Of a DNA stretch of 64,000 nucleotides, positions 51,563-59,569 are shown one piece after another. Below the pieces are notes generated by a model, which had not been told where the DNA came from, searched no databases, and was given only the letters and a program-made list of their open reading frames with translations. The DNA is from Burkholderiaceae bacterium. GTDB taxonomy: Bacteria > Pseudomonadota > Gammaproteobacteria > Burkholderiales > Burkholderiaceae_E. Each line of letters begins with the position of its first letter. The first letter of the stretch is position 1. Both the position numbers and the translations under genes were made by a program. The stretch is taken from the NCBI GenBank assembly GCA_023954135.1, contig JAMLIN010000011.1:1-64000 (forward strand). Direction: 5' to 3'.

Positions 51563-52354
51563 ATGTCCGACTATCTGCATCTGCGGCAGGTCTGCCTCGC
51601 CGCTCCTTCCCTCGAACCGGCGGTCGATGCCGTCCAGGGCATCTTCGGCCTCGAGCCCTGCCATCGCGACGGCAACGTCGGGAAGTACGGCCTCGTGAAT
51701 GCGCTGTTCGCGTTCGGCCCCGCCTTCCTGGAGATCGTGGCGCCGATCGACCCGTCGGCGCCGATACGCAGCACCGCCGCCGGCCGCTTCATCGAGCGTA
51801 GCGGCGGGCAGGGCGGCTACATGGCGATCTTCGACTGCAGCGACCCGCGCGAGCGGCGCGCGCGCGCCGAAGCGATGGGCATCCGCATCGCGCATACGCT
51901 GGACTATCCGCACTTCTTCGGCTCGCAGCTCCATCCGGTCGACTGCCGCGCCACCATGCTCGAGTTCGACCACACCATCGGCGGCGAGGACCTCGACGGG
52001 CCCTATGGTCCGGCCGGCGAGCACTGGCGCGACCACCAGCGGCTCGACCTGGTGTCGGGGATGCCGGCGATCGAGATCCGCAGTCCCGATCCGGCCGATC
52101 TCGCCGCTCACTGGGGGCGGATCATGGCGATCGAGCCGCAGACGCGGGACGATGGCGGCTGCGCGCTGCAGTTCGACCTCGGCATGGCGCGCATCATGCC
52201 GGCGCCGGCCGGCTCGCCCGAGCGGATGACGACGGTCGACGTGGCCGTCCCCGATCCGGACAAGGTGCTCGCGGCGGCGGCCCGCCACGGCTGCCCGGTC
52301 GAGGGCGACGGCTTCTTCCTCGCGGGTGTGACCCTGCGGCCGGTGGCAGGCTGA
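51563..52354 (+). CDS. VOC/glyoxalase-like domain protein
   Basis: A 263-residue protein made of two VOC-like halves (LRQVCLAAPSLEPAVDAVQGIFGLEP at the start; IEIRSPDPADLAAHWGRIMAI in the second half). The large N-terminal domain with the insert ATMLEFDHTIGGEDLDGPYGPAG follows the Glyoxalase_3-type pattern. Possible enzyme or binding protein; the substrate is unknown. It has a good GGAGA RBS and is 119 bases downstream of the TPR gene, on the same strand. Confidence 0.75.
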   Translation: MSDYLHLRQVCLAAPSLEPAVDAVQGIFGLEPCHRDGNVGKYGLVNALFAFGPAFLEIVAPIDPSAPIRSTAAGRFIERSGGQGGYMAIFDCSDPRERRARAEAMGIRIAHTLDYPHFFGSQLHPVDCRATMLEFDHTIGGEDLDGPYGPAGEHWRDHQRLDLVSGMPAIEIRSPDPADLAAHWGRIMAIEPQTRDDGGCALQFDLGMARIMPAPAGSPERMTTVDVAVPDPDKVLAAAARHGCPVEGDGFFLAGVTLRPVAG

Positions 52355-52421
52355 GAGCCTCTGAACGAGGTGCGCGGCCGTCCCGCTGCGCACCTCGGCA
52401 GCGACGGAAGTGGCGCGCGGA

Positions 52422-52781
52422 TCAGACCTCGCCGGCTTCCATCCCGTGCAGCAGGGGAACCAGCTCGTCCGGCACCTCGATCCCGAAACCGAGCAGCGCC
52501 GCCGACAGGGCCTTGCCGTAGTTGTCCAGGCAGAGGCTGCGCGAGACGCCGCCGCCGAGCGCGCCGTGGCAGACGAAATTGATCGCGCCCAAGCCCTCGA
52601 TCGGGTATCGCTCGACCGCGCCGGTGATCGCGCCGCGGTAGAGCTCGCGGACCCGCTCGGCGCTCAGCTGCTCGACCAACAGCGGGTAGAGCTGCGGTTC
52701 GTGGGCGATGACCGCGATGTTGGCGGTGTTGCCCTTGTCGCCCGAACGGGCGTGGGCCAGATGCTGGAGACGGACCTTCAT
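52422..52781 (-). CDS. AtuA-associated small protein (AtuA C-terminal-like domain)
   Basis: A 119-residue protein with LQHLAHARSGDKGNTANIAVIAHEP and VCHGALGGGVSRSLCLDNYGKALS, characteristic of the short proteins (or C-terminal domains) that accompany DUF1446/AtuA proteins. The ATG at 52781 overlaps the region of the AtuA stop (52784) by being placed directly after it; a TTG six bases earlier would overlap it. The two are one operon. The biochemical role of this domain is not known. Confidence 0.82.
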   Translation of the reverse strand: MKVRLQHLAHARSGDKGNTANIAVIAHEPQLYPLLVEQLSAERVRELYRGAITGAVERYPIEGLGAINFVCHGALGGGVSRSLCLDNYGKALSAALLGFGIEVPDELVPLLHGMEAGEV

Positions 52782-52783
52782 GA

Positions 52784-54142
52784 TCAACTCTCCAGGTAGG
52801 TGATCGCCGGCTGCACCGCCTCGCGCGGCACCAGCGTTGACCAGACGCCGATCACCTCGCGCACCCGGTCGGCGTGCGGCACCCGCTTGCCGGTGTGGGC
52901 GACGCCCGAAACCGCCATGCCGTCGACCTCGCGGCCGACCTTGTTCGCTTCCTCGCGGGTCCGGGTGCGCGCCGCGACGCGCACCGCGACTTCGTAGGGC
53001 TCGGGCGCATCGGTCGGGGTCGCGTCGCCATGGATCGCGTTCAGCCCGAGGAAGTCGATGCGCAGGTCCTCGGCCTGCAGGCCGACGATCCGGAAACGCT
53101 CCTCGAGGATGCGTTTCGCGAGCCGCGCCCGGCGCAGCGCGCCCGGGCCGGCGTAGAAGAACATGTCCTCGCCGATGAAACCCTCAGCGCAGCCGATCGA
53201 GGCTTTCAGCGTCGGGGTGCGCGGCTTGCCGCCGATGCCCGATACCCGTACCCGGTCGGGGCCGACCTGCTCGATGCGGGCGCCGGTGAAATCCACCACC
53301 ACGTCGGGCGTGATGTAGTTGGCCGGGTCGTGCACCTCGTAGAGCATCTGCTCGATGACCGTGCGCCGGTCGATCGCGCCGCCGGTGCCCGCGAGCTTGC
53401 CGATCACCGCGCTGCCGTCGGGCGCCACCTCGGCGATCGGAAAGCCGAGGTTCCAGGGCTCGGGCACATCCTTGAAGCCTGGGTCCGAGAAGTAGCCGCC
53501 GGTGACCTGCGCACCGCATTCGAGCAGGTGGCCGATGCCGCTGCCCTGGCCGACCAGCGCGTGGTCGAGCGGATCCCAGCCGAACTCGTGGATCATCGGG
53601 GCGACGAAGAGCGAGGGGTCGGCCACGCGCCCGGTGACCACGACCTGCGCGCCGGCGGCGAGCGCCTCGACGATCGGCTCGGCGCCGAGATAGGCCTCGG
53701 CCGAAACCAGGGTGTCGGCGAGCGTCGCGGCCGATGCGCCGTTCTCGAGGATCGGGCCGGCGATCTGCAGCACCCGGTCGGTGATCAGGCTGCCGTCGAC
53801 CGCCGCGATCTTTACCCCGCGATGGCCGAATTCCCGCAGCCAGTGCGCGATGCGCTCGGCCGCGCCCATCGGGTTGATCCAGCCCTGGTTGCTGACGATG
53901 CGGGTGCCATGACGCATGCAGCCCGGCAGCACCGCGCGCATGCGGTCGTCGAGCCAGGTGTCGTAACCGGGGAAGGTGGGGTCGCGCCGGGCGCGCACCT
54001 GGGCGGCCGAGACCGTGGCCTCGGCCATGGTCTCGAAGCAGAGGTAGTCGAGCTTGCCGTGCTCGGCGCTGGCGGCGGCCGGCTCGATCCGGTCGCCCCA
54101 CCAGGCGGAGCCGGCGCCGATGCGAATGGTCTTCTTTCTCAT
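52784..54142 (-). CDS. DUF1446 protein, acyclic terpene utilisation AtuA-like
   Basis: A 452-residue protein of the DUF1446/AtuA family (IRIGAGSAWWGDRIEPAA at the start, DYLCFETMAEATVS, VSNQGWINPMGAAERI, GRVADPSLFVAP). AtuA is part of the citronellol/geraniol pathway of pseudomonads, but the family is widespread in operons for other CoA esters and its reaction is unsettled. None of the AtuB-H genes are in view. It is divergent from the MqsRA module with a 152-base gap. Confidence 0.85.
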   Translation of the reverse strand: MRKKTIRIGAGSAWWGDRIEPAAASAEHGKLDYLCFETMAEATVSAAQVRARRDPTFPGYDTWLDDRMRAVLPGCMRHGTRIVSNQGWINPMGAAERIAHWLREFGHRGVKIAAVDGSLITDRVLQIAGPILENGASAATLADTLVSAEAYLGAEPIVEALAAGAQVVVTGRVADPSLFVAPMIHEFGWDPLDHALVGQGSGIGHLLECGAQVTGGYFSDPGFKDVPEPWNLGFPIAEVAPDGSAVIGKLAGTGGAIDRRTVIEQMLYEVHDPANYITPDVVVDFTGARIEQVGPDRVRVSGIGGKPRTPTLKASIGCAEGFIGEDMFFYAGPGALRRARLAKRILEERFRIVGLQAEDLRIDFLGLNAIHGDATPTDAPEPYEVAVRVAARTRTREEANKVGREVDGMAVSGVAHTGKRVPHADRVREVIGVWSTLVPREAVQPAITYLES

Positions 54143-54274
54143 TTCATCGCGGTTTCAGCACCGAGTTTCGTGGGACTACGTCTCAAGGTCGATACAGCAA
54201 GTTCATGGGCGAGATCAACATATCAGACTGCCTGCGAAGGAGGTGCCATGGTAGTTAACCAATTTGCCAAATTA

Positions 54275-54287
54275 AACCTAGTAGGTT
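54275..54287. promoter_or_regulatory. MqsA-type operator upstream of mqsRA
   Basis: AACCT-AGT-AGGTT is a perfect five-base inverted repeat with a three-base spacer, exactly the form AACCT-N2-4-AGGTT recognised by MqsA in Escherichia coli. It ends seven bases before the mqsR GTG, so it covers the RBS region. A second dyad, AATTTG-C-CAAATT, is at 54261-54273. The gap is clearly AT-rich compared with its surroundings. Confidence 0.75.
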
Positions 54288-54294
54288 AATCTTC

Positions 54295-54591
54295 GTGGAG
54301 AAAGGAACGCCGCATTGCAAGCTGGCGATCGTCAAGGCGCTGATCGATGCAGGGCAGGTCCGGGCGACCTTCTCGGCCCTGGCCGGCAGTGCTGCGTTGG
54401 GCCTGGATTTCGACGGGATGCTGGACGTGATCATGACCTTGAAGCCCCAGGACTTCCACAAGAGCATGACCACGCATGCCGACCACCGCATTTGGCAGGA
54501 CGTGTATCGCCCCGATACTGCCGTGGGCGAGGTCTATCTGAAACTCACGGTGATCGACGGTGTACTCATCGTGTCCTTCAAGGAATCATGA
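54295..54591 (+). CDS. mqsR: MqsR toxin (mRNA interferase)
   Basis: A 98-residue toxin, the same length as E. coli MqsR, starting at GTG. It begins EKGTPHCKL and contains ALGLDFDGMLDVIMTLKPQ, FHKSMTTHADHRIWQDVYR and EVYLKLTVIDGVLIVSFKE, closely following MqsR, a RelE-fold RNase that cuts mRNA at GCU. The stop overlaps an ATG (ATGA) at the start region of mqsA. Toxin-first order is characteristic of mqsRA. Confidence 0.93.
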   Translation: MEKGTPHCKLAIVKALIDAGQVRATFSALAGSAALGLDFDGMLDVIMTLKPQDFHKSMTTHADHRIWQDVYRPDTAVGEVYLKLTVIDGVLIVSFKES

Positions 54592-54593
54592 AC

Positions 54594-54995
54594 ATGCGAT
54601 GCCCCATCTGCGCTGCGGCCGAGCTGACGCATGACACCCGCGACCTGCCTTATACCTACAAGGGCGAGACGACCGCCATCCCGGCCGTGGCCGGGGATTA
54701 CTGTCCGGCCTGTGGTGAAAACGTGCTCGATGCCGCCGAATCGGCGCGCGTGAGCGCGGCGATGCTGGCTTTCAATCGTCAGGTGAATGCCAGCATCGTC
54801 GATCCCGGCTTCATCGTGAGGGTCCGAAAGAAGCTGGCGCTGGACCAGCGGGAAGCGGCCGAGATCTTCGGGGGCGGAGTCAATGCGTTCTCCCGGTACG
54901 AGAACGGCAAGACCAGGCCGCCGCTGGCGCTGGTGAAACTGCTCAAGGTGCTGGATCGCCACCCGGAACTGCTGGACGAGATCCGGGTCGCGTAG
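54594..54995 (+). CDS. mqsA: MqsA antitoxin and autorepressor
   Basis: A 133-residue antitoxin. The N-terminal zinc domain has Cys3, Cys6, Cys37 and Cys40; the C-terminal Xre-type helix-turn-helix has EIFGGGVNAFSRYENGK with Asn97 and Arg101. With the ATG at 54594 all six residues fall at the same numbers as I recall for E. coli MqsA, and AAGGA stands at a better distance, so this start is preferred to the ATG at 54588. MqsA neutralises MqsR with its N-terminal domain and binds the AACCT dyad upstream. Confidence 0.93.
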   Translation: MRCPICAAAELTHDTRDLPYTYKGETTAIPAVAGDYCPACGENVLDAAESARVSAAMLAFNRQVNASIVDPGFIVRVRKKLALDQREAAEIFGGGVNAFSRYENGKTRPPLALVKLLKVLDRHPELLDEIRVA

Positions 54996-55020
54996 CCGTC
55001 GGTCTGGCGCAGGCCGGTCT

Positions 55021-57123
55021 TCATGTGGCCGTCTCGCCGTTCGCCCGCTCGACGAGCGCGTCGACGATCACCGCGCCCCCGCCGGCGGCCCCGACGATCA
55101 CCGGATTGATGTCGAGCGAGGCGATGCGGCCATCGGCGTCGCGGATCAACCGGCCGACGGCGACGGCGATCTCCGCAAGCGCCGCCATGTCCCAGGCGGG
55201 TTCGCCGCGCACGCCGGCATAGAGCGGCGCGATCCGCAGCCGAGCGAGCGCGGCGAGCACTTCGGCGACATCGAAGGGCGGCACCAGCACCACCACGTCG
55301 CCGAGCGCCTCGACGTTGCGCCCGCCGTCGCCGACCAGCACCACCGGACCGAAGACCGGGTCGACGCGGGCCCCGACCATGAACTCGTGCAGGCCGCGGC
55401 GCATCGCGGCGACGACCACGCCGTCGCGCCTCGCGCCCATCGCGGCGAGCTTGTCCCACTGCTGCGCGAAGGCGGCCTCGGCGCCGGCCGCGTCGGTGAT
55501 GCCCAGCGCAACCAGGCCATGCTCGGATTTGTGCGGCACATCGACCGAGCAGGCCTTGACCACCACCGGCGCCCCGATCGCGGTGAAGGCGGCGCGGGCC
55601 TCGGCCGCATCGCGGCACAGGCGATGGTCGACCACCGGCAGGCCGCGCCCGGCGAGCAGGGCGAGGCTGGCCGCCTCGTCGAGGAAACGTCCGTCGCCGG
55701 CGGGCAGATCGACCGGAGCCGGTGCCGGCCATGTGGGGTGCGGCGCGCGCATCAGCGCCGCATGGTCGGCCACCTGGGCGAGCGCGCCCAGGGCGTCGAC
55801 GCCATGGTCGAACACCGCCACGCCGGCCTCGCGGAACACCCGCGCGATCTCGGGCTGCCAGGCCGCCACCGCGACCGGCTTGCCGGTCTTCGCGGCGAAG
55901 GCGGCGGTATCACGTGCGAAGGCCTCCACATCGTAGCCGGCACCCGAGACCGGGATGTCGATGAAGAAGAGGTCGGCGGCCGGATCCTCGGCGAGCACCG
56001 GCAGGATGTCGCTGAACAGGCCGCTGTTCGAGAGCAGCGCCGCGGTGATGTCGATCGGATTGGCGGTGCTCGCGAAGCCCGGCAGCTTCGCGGCGACCGC
56101 GGCCCGGGTCTGCGGCGCGAGATCGGCCAGTGGCAGTCCGAGCGATTCGGATTCGTCGGCGGCCATCACGCAGCTCGCGCCCGAGTTGCTGATCACGACG
56201 AGGCGCCGGCCAGCCGGGCGCCAGCCGTGCAGGTAGGCGTCGGCCGCGCGGGCAAGGGTGTTCTGGTCACGCACGCGGTAGATACCGTGGTGGCGCAGGA
56301 ACGCATCGACGACCCTGTCCTCGTTGGCGAGCGCGCCGGTATGCGACGAAGCGGCGCGCTGCCCGCTCGCCGAGCGGCCGGCCTTGAGCGCCACGATCGG
56401 CAGGTCGCGCTCGCGGGCGACCGCCGCGGCGCGCGCGAGCAGCGCCGGGTCGGCGATCGATTCGAGGTACATCAGCAGCAGCCGGACATCGGGGTCGTGG
56501 ACCGCCGCCCAGGCGATGTCCGAGACGGTGACGTCGGCCTCGTTGCCGGTGGCGTGGACGTGGCGCACGCCGATGCCGCGGCCGCGCACCAGGCCGTAGA
56601 TCACCTGGCTCATGCCGCCGCTCTGGCTGGCGATCGCGACCGGGCCGTCCTGCGGCGGGATCTCGGTGAAGAGTGTCGAGAAGTTCGCGATCGCTCCGCT
56701 GCCGAAGTTGGCGATCCCCTGGGTGTTCGGCCCGACGATGCGCATGCCGTGGGCGCGCGCGTCGGCCACCATGCGGTCCTGCACCGCCCGGCCCTCGGGG
56801 CCGATCTCGCCGAAACCCGAGGCGATCACCACCGCCACCTTGACCCCGGCGCGGGCGCACTCGGCCACCGCGGCGACCGCTGCATCGCCGGCGACGGCCA
56901 CGATCGCGACCTCCGGCACCCGGGGCAGCTCGGCGAAGGACGGATAGGCCGGCACGCCCTGGATGGCCGGACGCTTCGGGTTGATCGGCAGGATCTCGCC
57001 GCGATAGCCGTGGCGCAGCATGTAGTGGATCGGCCGGCCGCCGATCTTGTTCGGATCGTCGGAGGCGCCGATGATCGCGATCGATCCGGGATCGAAGGCG
57101 TGCTTGAGCAGGTCGGTGGTCAT
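55021..57123 (-). CDS. acyl-CoA synthetase, NDP-forming (acetate-CoA ligase family)
   Basis: A 700-residue enzyme with the order CoA-binding domain (FDPGSIAIIGASDDPNKIGGRP, residues 10-31), two succinyl-CoA-synthetase-like domains and a C-terminal ATP-grasp domain (PVVVKACSVDVPHKSEHGLV; SLDINPVIV). The phosphorylated histidine is His261 in SHTGAL. It is the second NDP-forming synthetase in the window and differs in sequence from the one at 17735. It is the last gene of the IclR-thiolase-DUF35 unit and would activate or release the acid processed there. The ATG at 57123 gives the family N-terminus. Confidence 0.9.
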   Translation of the reverse strand: MTTDLLKHAFDPGSIAIIGASDDPNKIGGRPIHYMLRHGYRGEILPINPKRPAIQGVPAYPSFAELPRVPEVAIVAVAGDAAVAAVAECARAGVKVAVVIASGFGEIGPEGRAVQDRMVADARAHGMRIVGPNTQGIANFGSGAIANFSTLFTEIPPQDGPVAIASQSGGMSQVIYGLVRGRGIGVRHVHATGNEADVTVSDIAWAAVHDPDVRLLLMYLESIADPALLARAAAVARERDLPIVALKAGRSASGQRAASSHTGALANEDRVVDAFLRHHGIYRVRDQNTLARAADAYLHGWRPAGRRLVVISNSGASCVMAADESESLGLPLADLAPQTRAAVAAKLPGFASTANPIDITAALLSNSGLFSDILPVLAEDPAADLFFIDIPVSGAGYDVEAFARDTAAFAAKTGKPVAVAAWQPEIARVFREAGVAVFDHGVDALGALAQVADHAALMRAPHPTWPAPAPVDLPAGDGRFLDEAASLALLAGRGLPVVDHRLCRDAAEARAAFTAIGAPVVVKACSVDVPHKSEHGLVALGITDAAGAEAAFAQQWDKLAAMGARRDGVVVAAMRRGLHEFMVGARVDPVFGPVVLVGDGGRNVEALGDVVVLVPPFDVAEVLAALARLRIAPLYAGVRGEPAWDMAALAEIAVAVGRLIRDADGRIASLDINPVIVGAAGGGAVIVDALVERANGETAT

Positions 57124-57140
57124 GGGGTCTCCTCCCCGGT

Positions 57141-57512
57141 TCAGGTGTCGTCGCTCGCCGGCGCGAAGCGCAGCAACGGGCGGCCGTCGAATTCGAAGAA
57201 GCCGGCTGCGACGCGGTCGCCGATCGCGATGCCCGGCGTGGCATGGCCCATCACCCGGCAGCCCTCGTCGAGGGTGACGATAACGATGGTGTAGGGCGCC
57301 AGCGCCCGATACGCCTGCGAGGGCGCGCGCATGACCACGGTGCTCGAGTAGACGGTGCCCATGCCGGCGGCGCGGCGCCATTCGAGCGTCGTGGCGCCGC
57401 AGCGCGAGCAGGCGTGGCGGGCGAGCGTCTGGGCATGGCCGCAGCCCGTGCAGGCCTGGTAGCGGACCTCGCGCCTGGCGAGGCCCTCGACGAAGGGAGC
57501 GGCGGCACTCAT
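57141..57512 (-). CDS. OB-fold zinc-ribbon protein (DUF35)
   Basis: A 123-residue DUF35 protein: an N-terminal zinc ribbon with Cys21, Cys24, Cys35 and Cys38 and a C-terminal OB fold (GTVYSSTVVMRAPSQAY; GDRVAAGFFEFDGRPLLRF). DUF35 proteins bind acyl-CoA and form complexes with thiolase-like proteins. Its start overlaps the thiolase stop (ATGA), so the two should be made in equal amounts as a complex. Confidence 0.88.
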   Translation of the reverse strand: MSAAAPFVEGLARREVRYQACTGCGHAQTLARHACSRCGATTLEWRRAAGMGTVYSSTVVMRAPSQAYRALAPYTIVIVTLDEGCRVMGHATPGIAIGDRVAAGFFEFDGRPLLRFAPASDDT

Positions 57513-58654
57513 GTGTCCTCCCTGGCGAGTAGCAGGCTGACGTGCGAGGACATCACGCCGCCGTCGGCATGCACGAAGGCGCGCCGGCGGCCGGGCAGCT
57601 GCCGGTCGCCGGCGCGTCCCGCGAGCTGCCGGAAGGCTTCCACCGCATGCGCCATGCCGCCGGCCACCCCGCAGTGGCCGAAGGAGAGCAGGCCGCCATG
57701 GGTGTTGAGCGGCAGCGGACCGTCGAGCGAATAGTCGCCATCGCGCAGCCGCCGGGCCGAGCCGCCGCGCGGCGCGAAGCCGGTCTCCTCGAGGAGGATC
57801 GCCAGGGTGATCGTGAACGAATCGTAGATCTCGAGGAGATCGACCGTGTCCGGTCCGCAGCCGGCTTCGGCGAAGGCTCGCCGGGCCGCATCGCGGGCAC
57901 CGTAGTTGGTGGTGTCCTCGATCGCGCTCAGGTGCTGGTGGCGATGCCCCTGGCCGGCGCCGCGAATCGCCACCGCCGCATCGGGCGCCGGTGTCGCGCT
58001 GACCACGAGCGCCATCGCGCCGTCCGAGATCGGGCAGCAGTCGAGCAGCTTCAGGGGGCTCGCGATCGGTTTCGATGCGAGCACGTCCCCGATCGTGATC
58101 GGCTCGCGCAGGTGGGCATCGGGATGGCGCATCGCATGGCTGCGCATCAGTACCGCGAACTCCGCGAGGTCGGTCTCGGTGAGGCCGGTCTCATGCATGT
58201 AGCGCGCGGCGAGCAGGGCGTAGTAGGCCGGCACCGAGGCGCCGTAGGGCACTTCGAAATCGGCGTCGCCGACCTGCGCCAGGGTCTGGATGGAGCTGTC
58301 GCGCGTCTGGCCTGTGGCGCGGTTCTCGCCGGCGACGACCAGCACGTTCTCGCAGCGCCGGCTGCGCACGAGCTCGCGCGCGAGCATCAGCATGGCGCCG
58401 CCGGTGGCGCCGCCGAGCTGCATCGCGTGCGCATAGGCGGGGCGGATGCCGGCGCGTTCGCAGAACAGGGTCGAGAGCATCAGGTGCGGCGTGGTCGTGG
58501 CGTAGCCGCAGAGCACGCCGTCGATCGCCGAGCGCGGCCGGGCGGCGTCCTCGAGCGCGGCGCCGGCCGCGGCCGCCATCAGGTCGAGCGCGTCCCGGCC
58601 TTCGAGGCGCCCGAAGGGCGTGTTGCCGACGCCGGCGATCCAGGCGGGGCGCAT
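57509..58654 (-). CDS. thiolase-fold protein without catalytic cysteines (SCP-x/Ltp2-like)
   Basis: A 381-residue thiolase-superfamily protein of the SCP-x type. At the position of the nucleophilic cysteine it has AMQLGGATGGA (about residues 78-88), and the second cysteine near the C-terminus is also missing (HADGGVMSS). The His of GHCGVAGG (about 327) is kept. Thiolysis is therefore unlikely. Relatives with this loss that pair with a DUF35 protein, such as Ltp2 of steroid degradation, are retro-aldolases. The gene pairs directly with DUF35 and overlaps the IclR stop by one base. Confidence 0.85.
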   Translation of the reverse strand: MRPAWIAGVGNTPFGRLEGRDALDLMAAAAGAALEDAARPRSAIDGVLCGYATTTPHLMLSTLFCERAGIRPAYAHAMQLGGATGGAMLMLARELVRSRRCENVLVVAGENRATGQTRDSSIQTLAQVGDADFEVPYGASVPAYYALLAARYMHETGLTETDLAEFAVLMRSHAMRHPDAHLREPITIGDVLASKPIASPLKLLDCCPISDGAMALVVSATPAPDAAVAIRGAGQGHRHQHLSAIEDTTNYGARDAARRAFAEAGCGPDTVDLLEIYDSFTITLAILLEETGFAPRGGSARRLRDGDYSLDGPLPLNTHGGLLSFGHCGVAGGMAHAVEAFRQLAGRAGDRQLPGRRRAFVHADGGVMSSHVSLLLAREDT

Positions 58655-59460
58655 CAGCTGCGGGCCTCGCGGAGCATGCCGCCGGCGCTGCTCGAGCAGG
58701 CCTGGGCCTCGCGCAGGAGCGCCTCGGCGAGCTCCGTCTCGCGCGAGAGGATCCTCTCGGTGAGCGCCGCGATGCTGATCGCCGCAACCGGGCGCTGGTC
58801 GCTGCCGAGGATCGGCACGGCGATGCCGCCCATGCGGTCGACGACGAGGTCGACCATCAGTGCGTAGCCGCGCCGGCGCGAGTCTTCGATGTGGCGCTCG
58901 AGCACCTGCCGGTCGATCCCGGGATAGCGCTCGAGCTTCTGCATGATGGCCGGAAACGCGGCTTCGATCTCGGCATCGCGCATCCAGGCGAGCAGGGCGA
59001 GGCTGCCGGCGCCGGCGCCGAGCGGACGGCGACTGCCGATCTCGAGATAGTTCGCGCGGATCGGGAAGCTGCCCAGCTCGAGGTCGACGCAGACCGACTC
59101 GGCGCCGCGCGGGATCGACAGGATGGTGCTGTCGAGGAAGGCACTGGCGAGCCGGATCAGGGCCGGGCGCAATATCGGCCGGGGATCGAAACGGGCGGCG
59201 GCGGCAGCGCCGAGCACGAAGGTCTCGGTGCCGAGGGTGTAGCGCTTGGTCTGCGGGTCGCGCAGGACGAAGCCCTCGCGCACCAGGACGTCGAGCAGCC
59301 GCAGGGTGGTCGCCTTGTCCTGGCCGGAGGCGGTGGCGATGTCGGTCAGGCGGGCATTGCGGGCATCGGACATCACGCGCAGGATGCGGCAGGCCTTCTG
59401 CACCGAGGAGCTCGGCGCTGCTGCAGGCGGAGCTGCCCGGCGGGCGACGGTGGACTTCAC
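58654..59460 (-). CDS. IclR-family regulator
   Basis: A 268-residue IclR regulator with an N-terminal winged helix (SSSVQKACRILRVMSDARNARLTDIATASGQDKATTLRLLDVLVREGFV in pattern) and a C-terminal effector domain. The frame is open back to an ATG at 59547, but a GTG at 59460 with GGAGA ten bases upstream is preferred, since a clear promoter and a perfect 25-base operator lie between the two. It heads the thiolase-DUF35-synthetase operon and probably controls it and the adjoining AMP-ligase and LIV-type genes. Confidence 0.85.
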   Translation of the reverse strand: MKSTVARRAAPPAAAPSSSVQKACRILRVMSDARNARLTDIATASGQDKATTLRLLDVLVREGFVLRDPQTKRYTLGTETFVLGAAAAARFDPRPILRPALIRLASAFLDSTILSIPRGAESVCVDLELGSFPIRANYLEIGSRRPLGAGAGSLALLAWMRDAEIEAAFPAIMQKLERYPGIDRQVLERHIEDSRRRGYALMVDLVVDRMGGIAVPILGSDQRPVAAISIAALTERILSRETELAEALLREAQACSSSAGGMLREARS

Positions 59461-59484
59461 CTCTGCGATGTCTCCGGTTTCATT

Positions 59485-59535
59485 CGATGAATTTCTTGTG
59501 AATTCATCGTAGTCGGCCGGTCGATTCGGCGTCAA
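59485..59535 (-). promoter_or_regulatory. promoter and IclR operator
   Basis: On the minus strand TTGACG (59535-59530) and TACGAT (59511-59506) are 18 bases apart and form a usable promoter. A perfect nine-base inverted repeat, CGATGAATT-N7-AATTCATCG (59485-59509), overlaps the -10 and the predicted start point. This is where an autorepressing IclR protein would bind. Confidence 0.7.
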
Positions 59536-59569
59536 TCGTGGGGGCATGGATTTTCATCCAACAAAAATT

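Noticed and set aside
54143-55020. A mobile element around mqsRA
   Set aside because: The module is AT-rich at its promoter, but I found no transposase, terminal inverted repeats or target duplications beside it.
57509-58654. Ordinary acetyl-CoA acetyltransferase
   Set aside because: Both catalytic cysteines are missing, so thiolysis or Claisen condensation is not expected.
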